Part shown: piece after piece, positions 25,873 to 34,386 of the stretch | How positions within the stretch are numbered: the stretch's first letter is position 1 | How the letters are laid out: the number at the start of each line of letters is the position of its first letter | Assembly: GCA_022790855.1 (NCBI GenBank) | Contig: JAAVYA010000027.1 | Location: forward strand, 1 to 64,000 | Length of the DNA stretch: 64,000 nt | Origin: Lachnospiraceae bacterium | GTDB lineage: Bacteria > Bacillota > Clostridia > Lachnospirales > Lachnospiraceae | Direction: 5' to 3' | Notes under the pieces: model-generated | The model's input: the letters and a program-made list of their open reading frames with translations, nothing else | What the model was told of the DNA's origin: nothing | The model's database searches: none | Translations under genes and position numbers: made by a program

Positions 25873-27319
25873 TCTTACCTCCTTGTATTTTACTTTCACG
25901 TATGGCTTCCCCAAGAAGCTCTACGCCGTTGACAATTTCATCGTCGCTGCATTTGGAAAAGCAGAGACGGACATGGCCTTTTCCCTGATAGCCGTGGGGA
26001 TAAAACAGAAAGCCGGGCATCAGAAGCAGGCCCTTTTTCTCGGCAGTTTGGAAAAGCTGCCGTTCGCTGATGGATTCATCCAACGTGCACCAACAGAGGA
26101 TACCGCCCTGGGGAATCTCATAGGTAATGCCAAGATGCTGGATTTTTTCCAGTTCCCTGCAGAGAAGATCACGCTTGCGTTGGTAATGGGACGCAAGCTT
26201 TTTTACATGATGGGCAAAATAGCCCCGTTCAATATATTCGTTCAGCATGTACTGGCCCAGATTGCTGACAAATGTTTCGTCCACAACGATGAGTCTTCCC
26301 AGCATTTCCACCAGGTCGTATGGCCCTACAATATAGCCGGTCTTAATGCCGTAAGGAAACGTCAGGGTAAAGGAATCAATGTAGACTACGGATTTGTATT
26401 TGTCCAGGGAGTACAAGCTGGGGATTTTGTTGTCCGTATAGCGGAAATCTCTTTGAGAATCTTCCTCTATAATGGGGACGCCGTACCGTTTGGCAATTTC
26501 CAGAAGCTGCTTTCGCTTTTCTAAGGACATTACCCTGCCGGTGGGATTATGATAATTGGGCATGGTGTATACAAATTTGGCGTCGTGCTTGTTCAAAAGG
26601 ACTTCCAATTTTTTCAAATCTATGCCGTCGGATTCCATTGGAGCCATAACCAGATTCAGTCCCTTGTTCCGAAACAAAGATGCATTGTCCGGTACAATGG
26701 GTTCTTCACAGATGATGCTGTCTCCTTCCCGCAGATACAATGTCATAAGATAATTCAGGGCCTGGTTGGTCTCTGAGACTACCTGGATATTCCGGGGGCT
26801 GACATACATATTCTCTTCGGAAAGCAGTTTGCAGATATTCCGCTTCATCCGGTCGGTTTCATCTTCGTTGGCTCCTTGCAGCATACCGGAGAGAATGTCG
26901 TCCATTCCCTCTTTTGGAGCAACATTTTTGTCCATGATAATACCGCCGAAAGAAATGTAGTCGGAAGTATTGGAGGCTCCGAAGATATCTAAAAACAGTT
27001 TTTCCTTGTCCGTAAAGCTGTATTGCATCATTTTTTCCAAAGGGAAAAAACGATTCGTAAAGCTGGAAGCCATATCGGGCATCTTAACAAAATAACCTCT
27101 GGGAGCTTGGCGGGATGCGATTAGGTATCCTTCCGACACCAATTCCCCGTATGCCTGTACCACCGTGTTCCGGTGGACGCCCAGTTCCTGGGCCAGTTTA
27201 CGTTCTGAGGGCAGCTTATAACCCTCCACCAGTTCCTGGGAAACGATCATATTTTTGATAGCGGCCCGGATCTGGAGGTATAACGGCGTTTGGTTGTTTC
27301 TGTTTATTTTTATATTCAT
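25865..27319 (-). CDS. MocR-type GntR regulator with aminotransferase-like domain lacking the PLP lysine
   Basis: 484 residues from ATG 27319. The N-terminal GntR winged helix (about 1-75) has GYKLPSERKLAQELGVHRNTV. The rest is a fold-type I aminotransferase domain with PNYHNPTGRVMS. The usual S-F-S-K-x-L PLP motif here reads DSFTLTFPYGIKTGY, with leucine (codon 26363-26365) at the lysine position. The usual D-D-Y is changed to EEDSQRDFRY. MocR proteins normally sense PLP or an amino compound; this one may bind a ligand non-covalently. It heads the hydrolase/transporter operon and is its likely regulator. Confidence 0.88.
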   Translation of the reverse strand: MNIKINRNNQTPLYLQIRAAIKNMIVSQELVEGYKLPSERKLAQELGVHRNTVVQAYGELVSEGYLIASRQAPRGYFVKMPDMASSFTNRFFPLEKMMQYSFTDKEKLFLDIFGASNTSDYISFGGIIMDKNVAPKEGMDDILSGMLQGANEDETDRMKRNICKLLSEENMYVSPRNIQVVSETNQALNYLMTLYLREGDSIICEEPIVPDNASLFRNKGLNLVMAPMESDGIDLKKLEVLLNKHDAKFVYTMPNYHNPTGRVMSLEKRKQLLEIAKRYGVPIIEEDSQRDFRYTDNKIPSLYSLDKYKSVVYIDSFTLTFPYGIKTGYIVGPYDLVEMLGRLIVVDETFVSNLGQYMLNEYIERGYFAHHVKKLASHYQRKRDLLCRELEKIQHLGITYEIPQGGILCWCTLDESISERQLFQTAEKKGLLLMPGFLFYPHGYQGKGHVRLCFSKCSDDEIVNGVELLGEAIRESKIQGGKNE

Positions 27320-27325
27320 AGATTT

Positions 27326-27354
27326 ATTATACACCTTTGAAAGAACGTCCACAA
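27326..27354 (-). promoter_or_regulatory. Possible MocR promoter giving a leaderless mRNA
   Basis: On the minus strand TATAAT (27326-27331) lies only 6 bp before the MocR ATG, with TTGTGG 17 bp upstream. Transcription would begin at or next to the start codon. No good Shine-Dalgarno precedes the ATG (only AAGGTG 12 bp away). Confidence 0.45.
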
Positions 27355-27376
27355 GGGTTTCCTTTGCGGACGTTCT
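27342..27376 (-). terminator. MFS terminator hairpin or MocR operator
   Basis: AGAACGTCC (27342-27350) and GGACGTTCT (27368-27376) are perfect inverted repeats, and the stem extends inward with CAAGG / CCTTTG. On the minus strand a short T-run follows. It lies between the MFS stop and the MocR start and overlaps the proposed MocR -35 box, so it could act as terminator, operator or both. Confidence 0.6.
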
Positions 27377-27396
27377 GGTTTATGTTAAGAAATGGT

Positions 27397-28653
27397 TTAT
27401 TTTTTTGCTGCTTTTTGGTAGCAGGTTTTTAGAAGGAGTGCGAAGATTACCATCATCAAACCGCCGAAAGCCATCAGAAGATAGATATAGCGGTATGCAG
27501 CGTCCCCCATTTTATCCAGCCATCCGCCACAGACGTTATAAAGCCAGATGTCGGCGGAATATCCGATGGCGGAGGCAATGCCAAGGATGGTGCCGGAATA
27601 TTTCAGAGGAATCTTTGCTTCGGATACCGGCGTGTAGAGAAGCGGAGAGGTCATACCGGAAAAAATAACGATAATGACGGCTACGATCATAACCGGAAGG
27701 GCCAGGCTGGAGCCTGCCGGAAGGAAAGCAAGGATGGCTGAGAAAATCATGGCGCCTGCCCCGCCCAGGATGGCTACCGGCGTAGATTTTCCCAGCTTAT
27801 CCCGAAGGATGCCGCCCAGGGGGCCGGAGAACATCTTGACGCCGGTCCGTACTGTCATGGTAAATGCCGTTGCAAAGGTAACGGAAATTCCGAAAGATGC
27901 GGAAAGGTGCGGATTGATGTAGGGTACGATGCAACGAATGAGGTAATACCCTAAGGTAAACAAGCCAAGATAATAGGTAAGGGGCATTTTTAATACGTCT
28001 TTGATCAATGCAAGGGTAATCTTTTCCGTATCGTCTTCTTCCACTGCTTCGGGGTCAAAGGGAACGATAAAGGCTACTGCGACTCCGATTAAAATGGACA
28101 TAGCCGCGTATATAATGATAGCGCCCCGGAAGCCGATTCCTGTGGAGTTCAGCATTACCGTTAAAAGCGCAAGTACGCCGTAGGTCATTAAAATGGTAAA
28201 GATTCCGTATGCCGTATCTGCTGCGCCATAAAGCTTTCCCTGCTCCCCGTCGTCTCCCAGAGAGCGGATGATCTTTAAGTGGGCGGACCAGTGAAGTCCG
28301 GCGGATGTAAAGCCCATGATCAGATATAAAAAGATCAACAGATTGTAAGAATGGATCATGGATATCACAATTGCTACGGCGGCAGTGGAAACGCAGGAAA
28401 GTACTACCAGCTTTTTGGAATTAAATTTGTCGGCAATCCAACCGCCTACGAAGTAGCCGGGGGTCGCGGTCAGTCCAAAAAAGGTTATGACAGTACCCAA
28501 CTGGCCGTCTGTTAAGTTGTAAGCTTCCAGGAATTGGCTGTAAAAGTCCGTTGCAAGATACGGAATCAGATACACGATCCAGGAAAAGGTCAGCAAGAAT
28601 ACGCTGGCGTATTTGACCCAGCTTGGCCGGGCATTTAGTTGTGTGTTGTTCAT
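27397..28653 (-). CDS. Major facilitator superfamily transporter
   Basis: 418 residues from ATG 28653, 5 bp after GGAGGGA; longer upstream frames lack a site. About 12 helices. The MFS loop 2-3 motif is GGWIADKFNSKKLV, and the equivalent in the second half is GGILRDKLGKSTP. The N-terminal WIVYLIPYLATDFYSQFLEAYNLTDGQLG resembles transporters of sugar phosphates or organic anions (nitrate/oxalate-type), but the substrate cannot be named. It is upstream of the MocR operon on the same strand, separated by a hairpin. Confidence 0.88.
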   Translation of the reverse strand: MNNTQLNARPSWVKYASVFLLTFSWIVYLIPYLATDFYSQFLEAYNLTDGQLGTVITFFGLTATPGYFVGGWIADKFNSKKLVVLSCVSTAAVAIVISMIHSYNLLIFLYLIMGFTSAGLHWSAHLKIIRSLGDDGEQGKLYGAADTAYGIFTILMTYGVLALLTVMLNSTGIGFRGAIIIYAAMSILIGVAVAFIVPFDPEAVEEDDTEKITLALIKDVLKMPLTYYLGLFTLGYYLIRCIVPYINPHLSASFGISVTFATAFTMTVRTGVKMFSGPLGGILRDKLGKSTPVAILGGAGAMIFSAILAFLPAGSSLALPVMIVAVIIVIFSGMTSPLLYTPVSEAKIPLKYSGTILGIASAIGYSADIWLYNVCGGWLDKMGDAAYRYIYLLMAFGGLMMVIFALLLKTCYQKAAKK

Positions 28654-28969
28654 AAGCTCCCTCCAATAATTTAGTATGTGAAAATTGTATAATATGTATA
28701 CTTTTGACAGTATAACATCCAGTGTAAGGAGCCAAAAGTACCAAAAGATTTTTTCTGTATAGTCCAAAAAATAGATTTTTTGCTTTGCATAGGACGAAAA
28801 TACTTTAATAAATCCGTAAAATATGCTTATAACAAACTCAGGAGCAAATATTTTGTTTGCTAATTTACCGTTACTATGCTATTATGTAGTTCGTTTGACT
28901 TATATATTCTGTGGCTTGGCGGCCATGTTGGGTTTTGCAGTTATTGTTCATATTATATAGGAGGCACAG
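28654..28969. other. Divergent intergenic region, MFS / diguanylate cyclase
   Basis: 316 bp, AT-rich, with promoters for both flanking genes expected. No near-consensus promoter stands out. A 45-codon open frame at 28823-28960 encodes a hydrophobic peptide and ends at the ribosome site of the next gene, but it has no ribosome site of its own. Confidence 0.5.
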
Positions 28970-30874
28970 ATGAAGCCACTCAAAAAAATGATCGGCCGGT
29001 ACATGAATGTAGTTACATTGATTCTAATTTCCTTTTTGACGCTCGTTATCGTTTACGTTCAGATTGCGGATACCCACCGACAGGCCTATAACGATGCCAT
29101 AACAACGTTTCAGCAGATGGAGCAAGTACTGGAACAGAACAATGACGAGCTTGCGGAGATCAGCGAGGAATACAGCCAGACCTGCCTGTACAGCGCTGAG
29201 GCAATCGCTTATCTGATACAGGATAATCCTTCGGTGCTTGACAGCGTGGAAGAGCTTAAGCGGATCGCAGTTTTTATGGAAGTGGATGAGATTCATGTAT
29301 TTGACGAAACCGGACGCATTTTTGCCGGAACCCATCCGGAATATTATGATTATACGTTTGATTCCGGCGAGCAGATGATGTTCTTTAAACCGATGCTGAC
29401 GGATAAATCCTTAAAGCTTGTACAAGATATCATGCCCAATGTTGCGGAGAAAAAGCTGATGCAGTATTCGGCACTCTGGAGCGCCGACGGGAAATTTATC
29501 CTTCAGGTTGGCATGGCTCCGGTCAACGTCATGAAAGCGACTAAGAAAAATGAACTTTCCTATATATTTTCCCTGTTTCGGGTGAACCCGGAGGCCAGTT
29601 ATTATGCCATTGACCGAACGAGCGGAGAGATTGTCGGCTCTACAGAGCTGCATTGTGTGCATAAAAATATCCGGGAACTGGGCCTGAGCCTTGATGATAT
29701 TCCCGGCCCAACAAAGGGATTTCACGCTACGGTCAACGGGCAGGGCGTCTTTTGTGTATTTAGGCCCATTGGTTCTAATTATATTGGGCGTGTCCTTACC
29801 AACCGCGAACTGTATGGATGGATAATGATGAACACGGTTGTTCTTCTTGTATGTCTTGTTATAATTGCATTGGTTCTTATGTGGGCTGTAACAGGATATA
29901 TGAATCGTTATGTTGTGGACGACATTTATCGTATTAATAAAAAACTTCACGCCATCGCATCCGGGAATTTGGAAGAAGTCATTGACGTTCAAAGCAGCAT
30001 GGAATTTTCAGAGCTGAGCAGCGATATCAACCGGATGAAAAAGAGTCTCCTGGATAACAGCCGGAAGATGTCCTACGTGCTTAGCAAGACGAATATGTAT
30101 ATCGGGGTGTACGAGTACAATGAAGGTATGCCGCAGGTCCGCTTTACGGAGTATGTACCGCAGATTCTTGGTATTTCTCCGGAAAAGGCAAGACAGTTAT
30201 CGGGAGATTACCGGATATTCCGGGAGTTCCTTTCTCATCTCCGCAGCCATCCCTTTGCCAAAGAGTCCAATGTCTTCAAGCTGGACGATCGTTATATCAA
30301 GGTGGAGGAAATTTCCGAGAACAGCAACTTTTTTGGCATTCTCATTGATGTGACGGAGGATACATTAAAACTCCTTCAGATGGAACAGGAAAGGGATTAC
30401 GACCATCTGACCGGGCTGTATAACCGCGGAGGGCTGGAGAACTTCCTTGCTTCCTGTCTTGAAAAGCCGGAGGAATTTTGCGAGAGCGCCCTTGTGATGA
30501 TTGACGCGGATAACTTAAAGGTGGTCAACGATACCTATGGCCATGAGGGAGGGGACGCGTATCTGAAGCAGCTTGCCAGTCTCCTGGGGGAATTTGCGCC
30601 CGGCCACAGCGCTGCCGCCAGACTGGGAGGCGATGAATTTGTCTTGTTTCTATACCACTATCAGACGAAGGAAGAGCTTCTTGGCGCTATCCTGGCGCTG
30701 GAGGAGCTGCAGAATGGCAGTCGCGCCCGTCTGAGGGATGATTTGTATGTTCCTCTCGGCTTCTCTTTCGGATACTGTTTGACGGAGGGCCATGAGGATT
30801 ATCAGGCTTTGTTAAAAGAGGCTGACGAGGAAATGTACAAGAATAAAAAATCCCGCAAAGCTGGCCGCTCCTGA
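28970..30874 (+). CDS. Membrane-bound diguanylate cyclase (extracytoplasmic sensor, HAMP-like, GGDEF)
   Basis: 634 residues, ATG 28970 with GGAGG 4-8 bp upstream. An N-terminal helix (about 14-33), an extracellular sensor of about 250 residues, a second helix (about 282-305) and a HAMP-like linker (RINKKLHAIASGNLEEVID) come first. A PAS-like stretch follows, then the GGDEF domain (about 465-625) with DYDHLTGLYNRGG and an intact ARLGGDEFVLF at about residue 553. It makes cyclic di-GMP from two GTP. The RxxD product-inhibition site is absent upstream of GGDEF. No phosphodiesterase or c-di-GMP effector is in the window. Confidence 0.92.
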   Translation: MKPLKKMIGRYMNVVTLILISFLTLVIVYVQIADTHRQAYNDAITTFQQMEQVLEQNNDELAEISEEYSQTCLYSAEAIAYLIQDNPSVLDSVEELKRIAVFMEVDEIHVFDETGRIFAGTHPEYYDYTFDSGEQMMFFKPMLTDKSLKLVQDIMPNVAEKKLMQYSALWSADGKFILQVGMAPVNVMKATKKNELSYIFSLFRVNPEASYYAIDRTSGEIVGSTELHCVHKNIRELGLSLDDIPGPTKGFHATVNGQGVFCVFRPIGSNYIGRVLTNRELYGWIMMNTVVLLVCLVIIALVLMWAVTGYMNRYVVDDIYRINKKLHAIASGNLEEVIDVQSSMEFSELSSDINRMKKSLLDNSRKMSYVLSKTNMYIGVYEYNEGMPQVRFTEYVPQILGISPEKARQLSGDYRIFREFLSHLRSHPFAKESNVFKLDDRYIKVEEISENSNFFGILIDVTEDTLKLLQMEQERDYDHLTGLYNRGGLENFLASCLEKPEEFCESALVMIDADNLKVVNDTYGHEGGDAYLKQLASLLGEFAPGHSAAARLGGDEFVLFLYHYQTKEELLGAILALEELQNGSRARLRDDLYVPLGFSFGYCLTEGHEDYQALLKEADEEMYKNKKSRKAGRS

Positions 30875-31058
30875 CCAGTGCGCGTTTGGAACTTCAGCTG
30901 CGGAGGCAGGATTTCCTTCTCAATTTGTGGGAAAAGGGAAAGCGAAAGTGAATGGGGTGAAGGGGTATTATCAAGCAGAAGAGAACGGGAGCCAGATTAT
31001 AGGAACATTTTTGCCTGCAAAAGAATATTACACGAATTCCCCTGCTCATTTACCGTAA

Positions 31059-31301
31059 TGCCAAAATCTCCGTCCGCAATCGCCTGCATGGAAGGAAGAG
31101 AATGAAAATCTGCTGAAGCAGCAAAATGAGGATGTGGAGAACAATCGTATCTTAATTCAGAATATCAATGAAGATGCGGTAAGCCAGATTGACAGGATTG
31201 CCGGCGTAGTAGAAAAGAATGTGAATATATCCCAAAATACGAAGCAGGCGTCTGCTAATATGGCGGATATTACAGGAAGATTGATGGAGATCGTTGATTG
31301 A
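31059..31301 (+). pseudogene. C-terminal remnant of a methyl-accepting chemotaxis protein
   Basis: The frame ending at TGA 31299 reads NEDVENNRILIQNINEDAV, then SQIDRIAGVVEKNVNISQNT and KQASANMADITGRLMEIVD, the end of an MCP signalling hairpin. The highly conserved receptor tip and the N-terminal sensor are missing. The same frame continues upstream of a TAA (31056-31058) for about 60 codons with no recognisable domain. It has lost its start and most of its length. Confidence 0.72.
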
Positions 31302-31305
31302 TATG

Positions 31306-31336
31306 TGCTGCGGGTTCATTTGGCCCGCAGCATTTT
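31306..31336 (+). terminator. Terminator after the chemotaxis relic
   Basis: TGCTGCGGG (31306-31314) pairs with CCCGCAGCA (31324-31332), followed by TTTT. It is the preserved terminator of the decayed receptor gene. Confidence 0.78.
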
Positions 31337-31407
31337 CCTGTTACGATATGAAACATACTTTCTCTTCATTCATAACCAAATTGCATGACAGAATCGGAAC
31401 TACTCAT

Positions 31408-31436
31408 TTTACAGAAACCTAATTTCATCTTATACT
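31408..31436 (+). promoter_or_regulatory. Promoter of the UroD-type methyltransferase gene
   Basis: TTTACA (31408-31413), 17-bp spacer, TATACT (31431-31436), 42 bp before the start codon. Confidence 0.6.
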
Positions 31437-31477
31437 TGGAATTAGAAAACGAAAATGAAAATGAGGAGGAATAAATT

Positions 31478-32596
31478 ATGGGTAAATACGAAGATAATTT
31501 GGACCGTATCCGAAAGGCCATGAGGTGTGAACCGGTGGATCGTATCCCGGTGGCCCCCTGTGGCAATGCGTATTTTGCAAGGAGCCAGCATGTGCTGATG
31601 AAGGAATATATTTCCGATTTTGATAAAGCATGCGATGCGAACCTGGCGGAATTGACCAGGGTGGATGCGGATGCGACCCAGAATGTGATTTTTTCACCTT
31701 ATCTGCTGGGAACCCAGTGGCTGTCCAAAACGGCTCTTCCCGGGAAAGAGTTGGGAGACGACGATATGTGGCAGATTGTGGAATGCGAGAATATGAAAGC
31801 GGAAGAATATGATGATATCAAACAAATGGGCTGGGACGCGTGGCAGAAGAAGTTTATTGCAGAAAAATGCAACGATAACTGGAAAAATCTGGAATCATTT
31901 TTTGCTGCAAATCCCAGATCTTATGAGAAGTTTCATGAAGCCGGGATTCCATGCATCTGTGATTTCCTGATGATTACTCCTTTTGAGTATTTTTGCGGAG
32001 GACGTTCCCTGGAAAACTTTTTTATGGATGACTTGATGGATGAGCCGGAACTGATGCATGAGATATTTGATATGGTCCTTTCGCATAATCTGAAAGCCTA
32101 TCGGCAGCAGATTATGGATACTCATGCAACCGGCGTTTGGATTGGAGGATGGAGGACCGGCCCGGATCTTGTATCTCCGGCTATGTTTGAAGAATTTGTG
32201 TGGCCTTCCTTCCAGGCATACTATGATTTATGCGTAGAGATGAATGTAATTCCCATTTTTCATTTGGATTCCAATTGGACGCTGGTATTGGATAAGTTCA
32301 ATCGCTTGAAGGACAAGACGTATATCATGGCTTTGGATTCTAAGACAGATATCCGAAAAGCACGGGAGGTTCTTGGAAAGAACGTGTGCATTTTGGGGGA
32401 TGTGCCTTGTGAGCTGATGACTTATGGAACGCCGGAGGAAGTGTCGGATTACGTTACAAAACTGCTGGAAGATATCGGCCCCTGGGGCTGCATCATTGCC
32501 ACCGGATGTGATATCCCATCAGACGCCAAGCCGGAAAATGTAAAAGCTATGAGCGATGCCGCTCACGGATTTTTAGAGACGCATCCAATGAAATAA
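31478..32596 (+). CDS. Uroporphyrinogen-decarboxylase-fold protein, likely corrinoid/CoM-type methyltransferase
   Basis: 372 residues, start ATG 31478 with GAGGAGG upstream. It has the URO-D fold: RIRKAMRCEPVDRIPVAPCG at the N-terminus and FEEFVWPSFQAYYDL centrally. IPIFHLDSNW carries a likely metal-ligand His, and ATGCDIPSDAKPENVKAM is a Cys-containing C-terminal loop typical of MtaA/MtbA-like methyltransferases rather than heme enzymes. It probably moves a methyl group from a methylated substrate or corrinoid. No corrinoid protein is adjacent. It is a monocistronic gene converging on a symporter operon. Confidence 0.8.
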   Translation: MGKYEDNLDRIRKAMRCEPVDRIPVAPCGNAYFARSQHVLMKEYISDFDKACDANLAELTRVDADATQNVIFSPYLLGTQWLSKTALPGKELGDDDMWQIVECENMKAEEYDDIKQMGWDAWQKKFIAEKCNDNWKNLESFFAANPRSYEKFHEAGIPCICDFLMITPFEYFCGGRSLENFFMDDLMDEPELMHEIFDMVLSHNLKAYRQQIMDTHATGVWIGGWRTGPDLVSPAMFEEFVWPSFQAYYDLCVEMNVIPIFHLDSNWTLVLDKFNRLKDKTYIMALDSKTDIRKAREVLGKNVCILGDVPCELMTYGTPEEVSDYVTKLLEDIGPWGCIIATGCDIPSDAKPENVKAMSDAAHGFLETHPMK

Positions 32597-32600
32597 AAAG

Positions 32601-32640
32601 CAGCCGCACCGTTCGGTGCGGCTGTATTATTTATTTTTTT
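32601..32640. terminator. Bidirectional intrinsic terminator
   Basis: CAGCCGCACC / GGTGCGGCTG stem with a 4-nt loop (32601-32624). A T-rich tract follows on the + strand to 32640 and a T5 run follows on the - strand, serving both the methyltransferase gene and the converging symporter operon. Confidence 0.92.
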
Positions 32641-32738
32641 CCTTTTTTCGAGAAGACAAATGCACATAATCCAAACACCAGCATCAGTGCAATGATCCCT
32701 ATCATCCATATCTGTGTCATGGAAATTGACAATAACAT
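32631..32738 (-). CDS. 35-residue single-helix microprotein, symporter accessory candidate
   Basis: ATG 32738 follows a GGAGGA site at the right distance. The 35-residue product has a polar N-terminus, one hydrophobic helix (MIGIIALMLVFGLCAFVF) and a basic SKKGKK tail, so it should sit in the membrane with the C-terminus inside. It is the third gene of the symporter operon, 13 bp after another microprotein, and its stop lies at the terminator. Small accessory subunits are known for some sodium:solute and NSS symporters (MetS-type); membership of those families is inference. Confidence 0.65.
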   Translation of the reverse strand: MLLSISMTQIWMIGIIALMLVFGLCAFVFSKKGKK

Positions 32739-32751
32739 AGTTCATTCCTCC

Positions 32752-32856
32752 TCAATCTTCTTTTTCTGCCTCTTTGAATAATTTTCCAATAAAATATCCG
32801 ACAATTGTAATTCCGAAAACCATGAGGACGCTTTCTATAACAATGTGAGCTACCAT
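32752..32856 (-). CDS. 34-residue single-helix microprotein, symporter accessory candidate
   Basis: ATG 32856 follows AAAGGAGG with a 5-nt gap, the best ribosome site in the neighbourhood. The product has one hydrophobic helix (SVLMVFGITIVGYFIGKLF) and an acidic-basic tail KEAEKED. It begins 13 bp after the symporter stop, so it is probably translated from the same mRNA in stoichiometric or higher amount. A stabilising or gating subunit for the symporter is the simplest idea, by analogy with other very small transporter subunits. Confidence 0.7.
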   Translation of the reverse strand: MVAHIVIESVLMVFGITIVGYFIGKLFKEAEKED

Positions 32857-32869
32857 AAATGCCTCCTTT

Positions 32870-34342
32870 TTAGCAAGCCTGCTGTTCTTCTTTGGATAGT
32901 TTAAAGTAACCGGGCTTTGTCCCTGGAAGTATGGCGGTAAGTACAACTCCCAATACGACAGAAATAATGGTGCACAGATAAACCTGGTGGAAATTCATCA
33001 TATTCAGTTTTTCCTGGAGTCCGCAGGTAATCCAGAGGATGTTAGCCGCCCAGGATACAATATATGTAATAACTGCGGCAACGGTATTGCGTTTCCAGCA
33101 CAAGCCGATGACAAGCATGACAAACATTGGTACGCCCCATGTAAAAATCCAGTTGATTGTTGTGACAACTGTGGGCTGGAAGTTACTGAGTACGATTGCC
33201 AGGATTCCTACGATGATAATCATAATACGCATTACAAGAGTCTTTTCCTTCTCAGAAGCGTTTGGCTTGTAAAGGCCGCCATACAGATCATAGGCAAAAA
33301 TAGTCGCCGGGCACAGGGAAGTCATGGCAAATGTGGATAAGAGCGCACCAAGGAAGGAGGCGCAGATCAAAGCCACTACCCAATGAGGTAAAAGATCCAG
33401 CATCATGACGGGGGTCATCATCATAGCGCTGTTTCCTGCAATAACGAAGTATCCTAATGCCAGAGCAGCCATTCCAAGCAAGGCAGGAATAATACAAAAG
33501 CAACCGTTTACCGGGCCTGCGAGCCAAATGGATTTCTTTACGGATTTTACATTTTTTGCAGCAATACACGTTTGAAGCCCCATTTGTGATACGCCTTGGA
33601 ACATGGAGGTACAAAAAATGGTTGGAATTGCAAAACCGATAATCAAATCTTTGTTGCCAAAAATATCCAACATCCATGCCTGGCCGTTATTGGTGAGATT
33701 TGCTGCAACATCCTCCCATCCATTTCCAGGCAGACATAGGAACATGGCAATCAAAGCAATGATCAGGGAAACATACATGAAGACTGCGTTGATCATATTC
33801 AGCCAGGAGACTTCTTTCATACCGGCCATCAGCACATAGAGAATTCCAAAAATTCCGCCAACGACTGCTCCGACAGAATAAGGCCATCCGGTGCAGGCAA
33901 CAAACGTTACGGCTACGCATTGGGTTTCCAGGCATAGGCAACCGAATACTAATGGTCCCATAACGCAGGCTGTCAGGATACGCATTCGTTTTCCATAGAG
34001 CTTTCCAAATAGATCCGGTACGGTGTCCGTACCGATTTTTCTGACCCAGGGGCCTGTAATCTGGGTAATGACGATCATCATAACAGTACATGCGATGCCG
34101 AACCATGCGGCAATAGAACCCATTGCATAAGCATTTTCGCAGGTTCCCCAGATATGGGCGCTTCCAAGCATAGTAAGTGCCAGTGTAATGCCCACCTGAG
34201 AGGTTGGCAGTCCTTTACCGGCCAGCGCAAAGCTTCCCTCTCCGGATGCCGAAGCTTTGTTTTTGTGCGAAATAATAGCGCCGACACCTATGATTGTTAC
34301 AATTTCATAGATGATTACAAAAGCTAAAATTCCCAAATTCAT
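32870..34342 (-). CDS. Sodium:solute symporter (SSS/PutP family)
   Basis: 490 residues with about 13 helices, start ATG 34342 with AGGTGAG upstream. The family motif region reads SFALAGKGLPTSQVGITLAL near the N-terminus (the F-x-G-R-x-L-P-like element at about 40) and GSAHIWGTCENAYAMGSIAAW after it. The Na-binding helix 8 region is ICASFLGALLSTFAMTSLCPA with serines in place. The substrate is not predictable. A LysR regulator lies upstream on the same strand and two microproteins lie downstream. Convergence with a UroD-like methyltransferase suggests a methylated small molecule, which is speculation. Confidence 0.88.
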   Translation of the reverse strand: MNLGILAFVIIYEIVTIIGVGAIISHKNKASASGEGSFALAGKGLPTSQVGITLALTMLGSAHIWGTCENAYAMGSIAAWFGIACTVMMIVITQITGPWVRKIGTDTVPDLFGKLYGKRMRILTACVMGPLVFGCLCLETQCVAVTFVACTGWPYSVGAVVGGIFGILYVLMAGMKEVSWLNMINAVFMYVSLIIALIAMFLCLPGNGWEDVAANLTNNGQAWMLDIFGNKDLIIGFAIPTIFCTSMFQGVSQMGLQTCIAAKNVKSVKKSIWLAGPVNGCFCIIPALLGMAALALGYFVIAGNSAMMMTPVMMLDLLPHWVVALICASFLGALLSTFAMTSLCPATIFAYDLYGGLYKPNASEKEKTLVMRIMIIIVGILAIVLSNFQPTVVTTINWIFTWGVPMFVMLVIGLCWKRNTVAAVITYIVSWAANILWITCGLQEKLNMMNFHQVYLCTIISVVLGVVLTAILPGTKPGYFKLSKEEQQAC

Positions 34343-34386
34343 AAACTCACCTATCCCTTTCTTGTGTACGGTTTTTAGCTTTGTAT

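Noticed and set aside
25312-25932. 206-codon + frame opposite the AbgA-like hydrolase
   Set aside because: Antisense shadow without domain or ribosome site.
32563-32745. 60-codon minus-strand frame near the methyltransferase end
   Set aside because: Reads through the terminator hairpin and into the methyltransferase gene; the 35-codon frame at 32631-32738 in another phase has the ribosome site.
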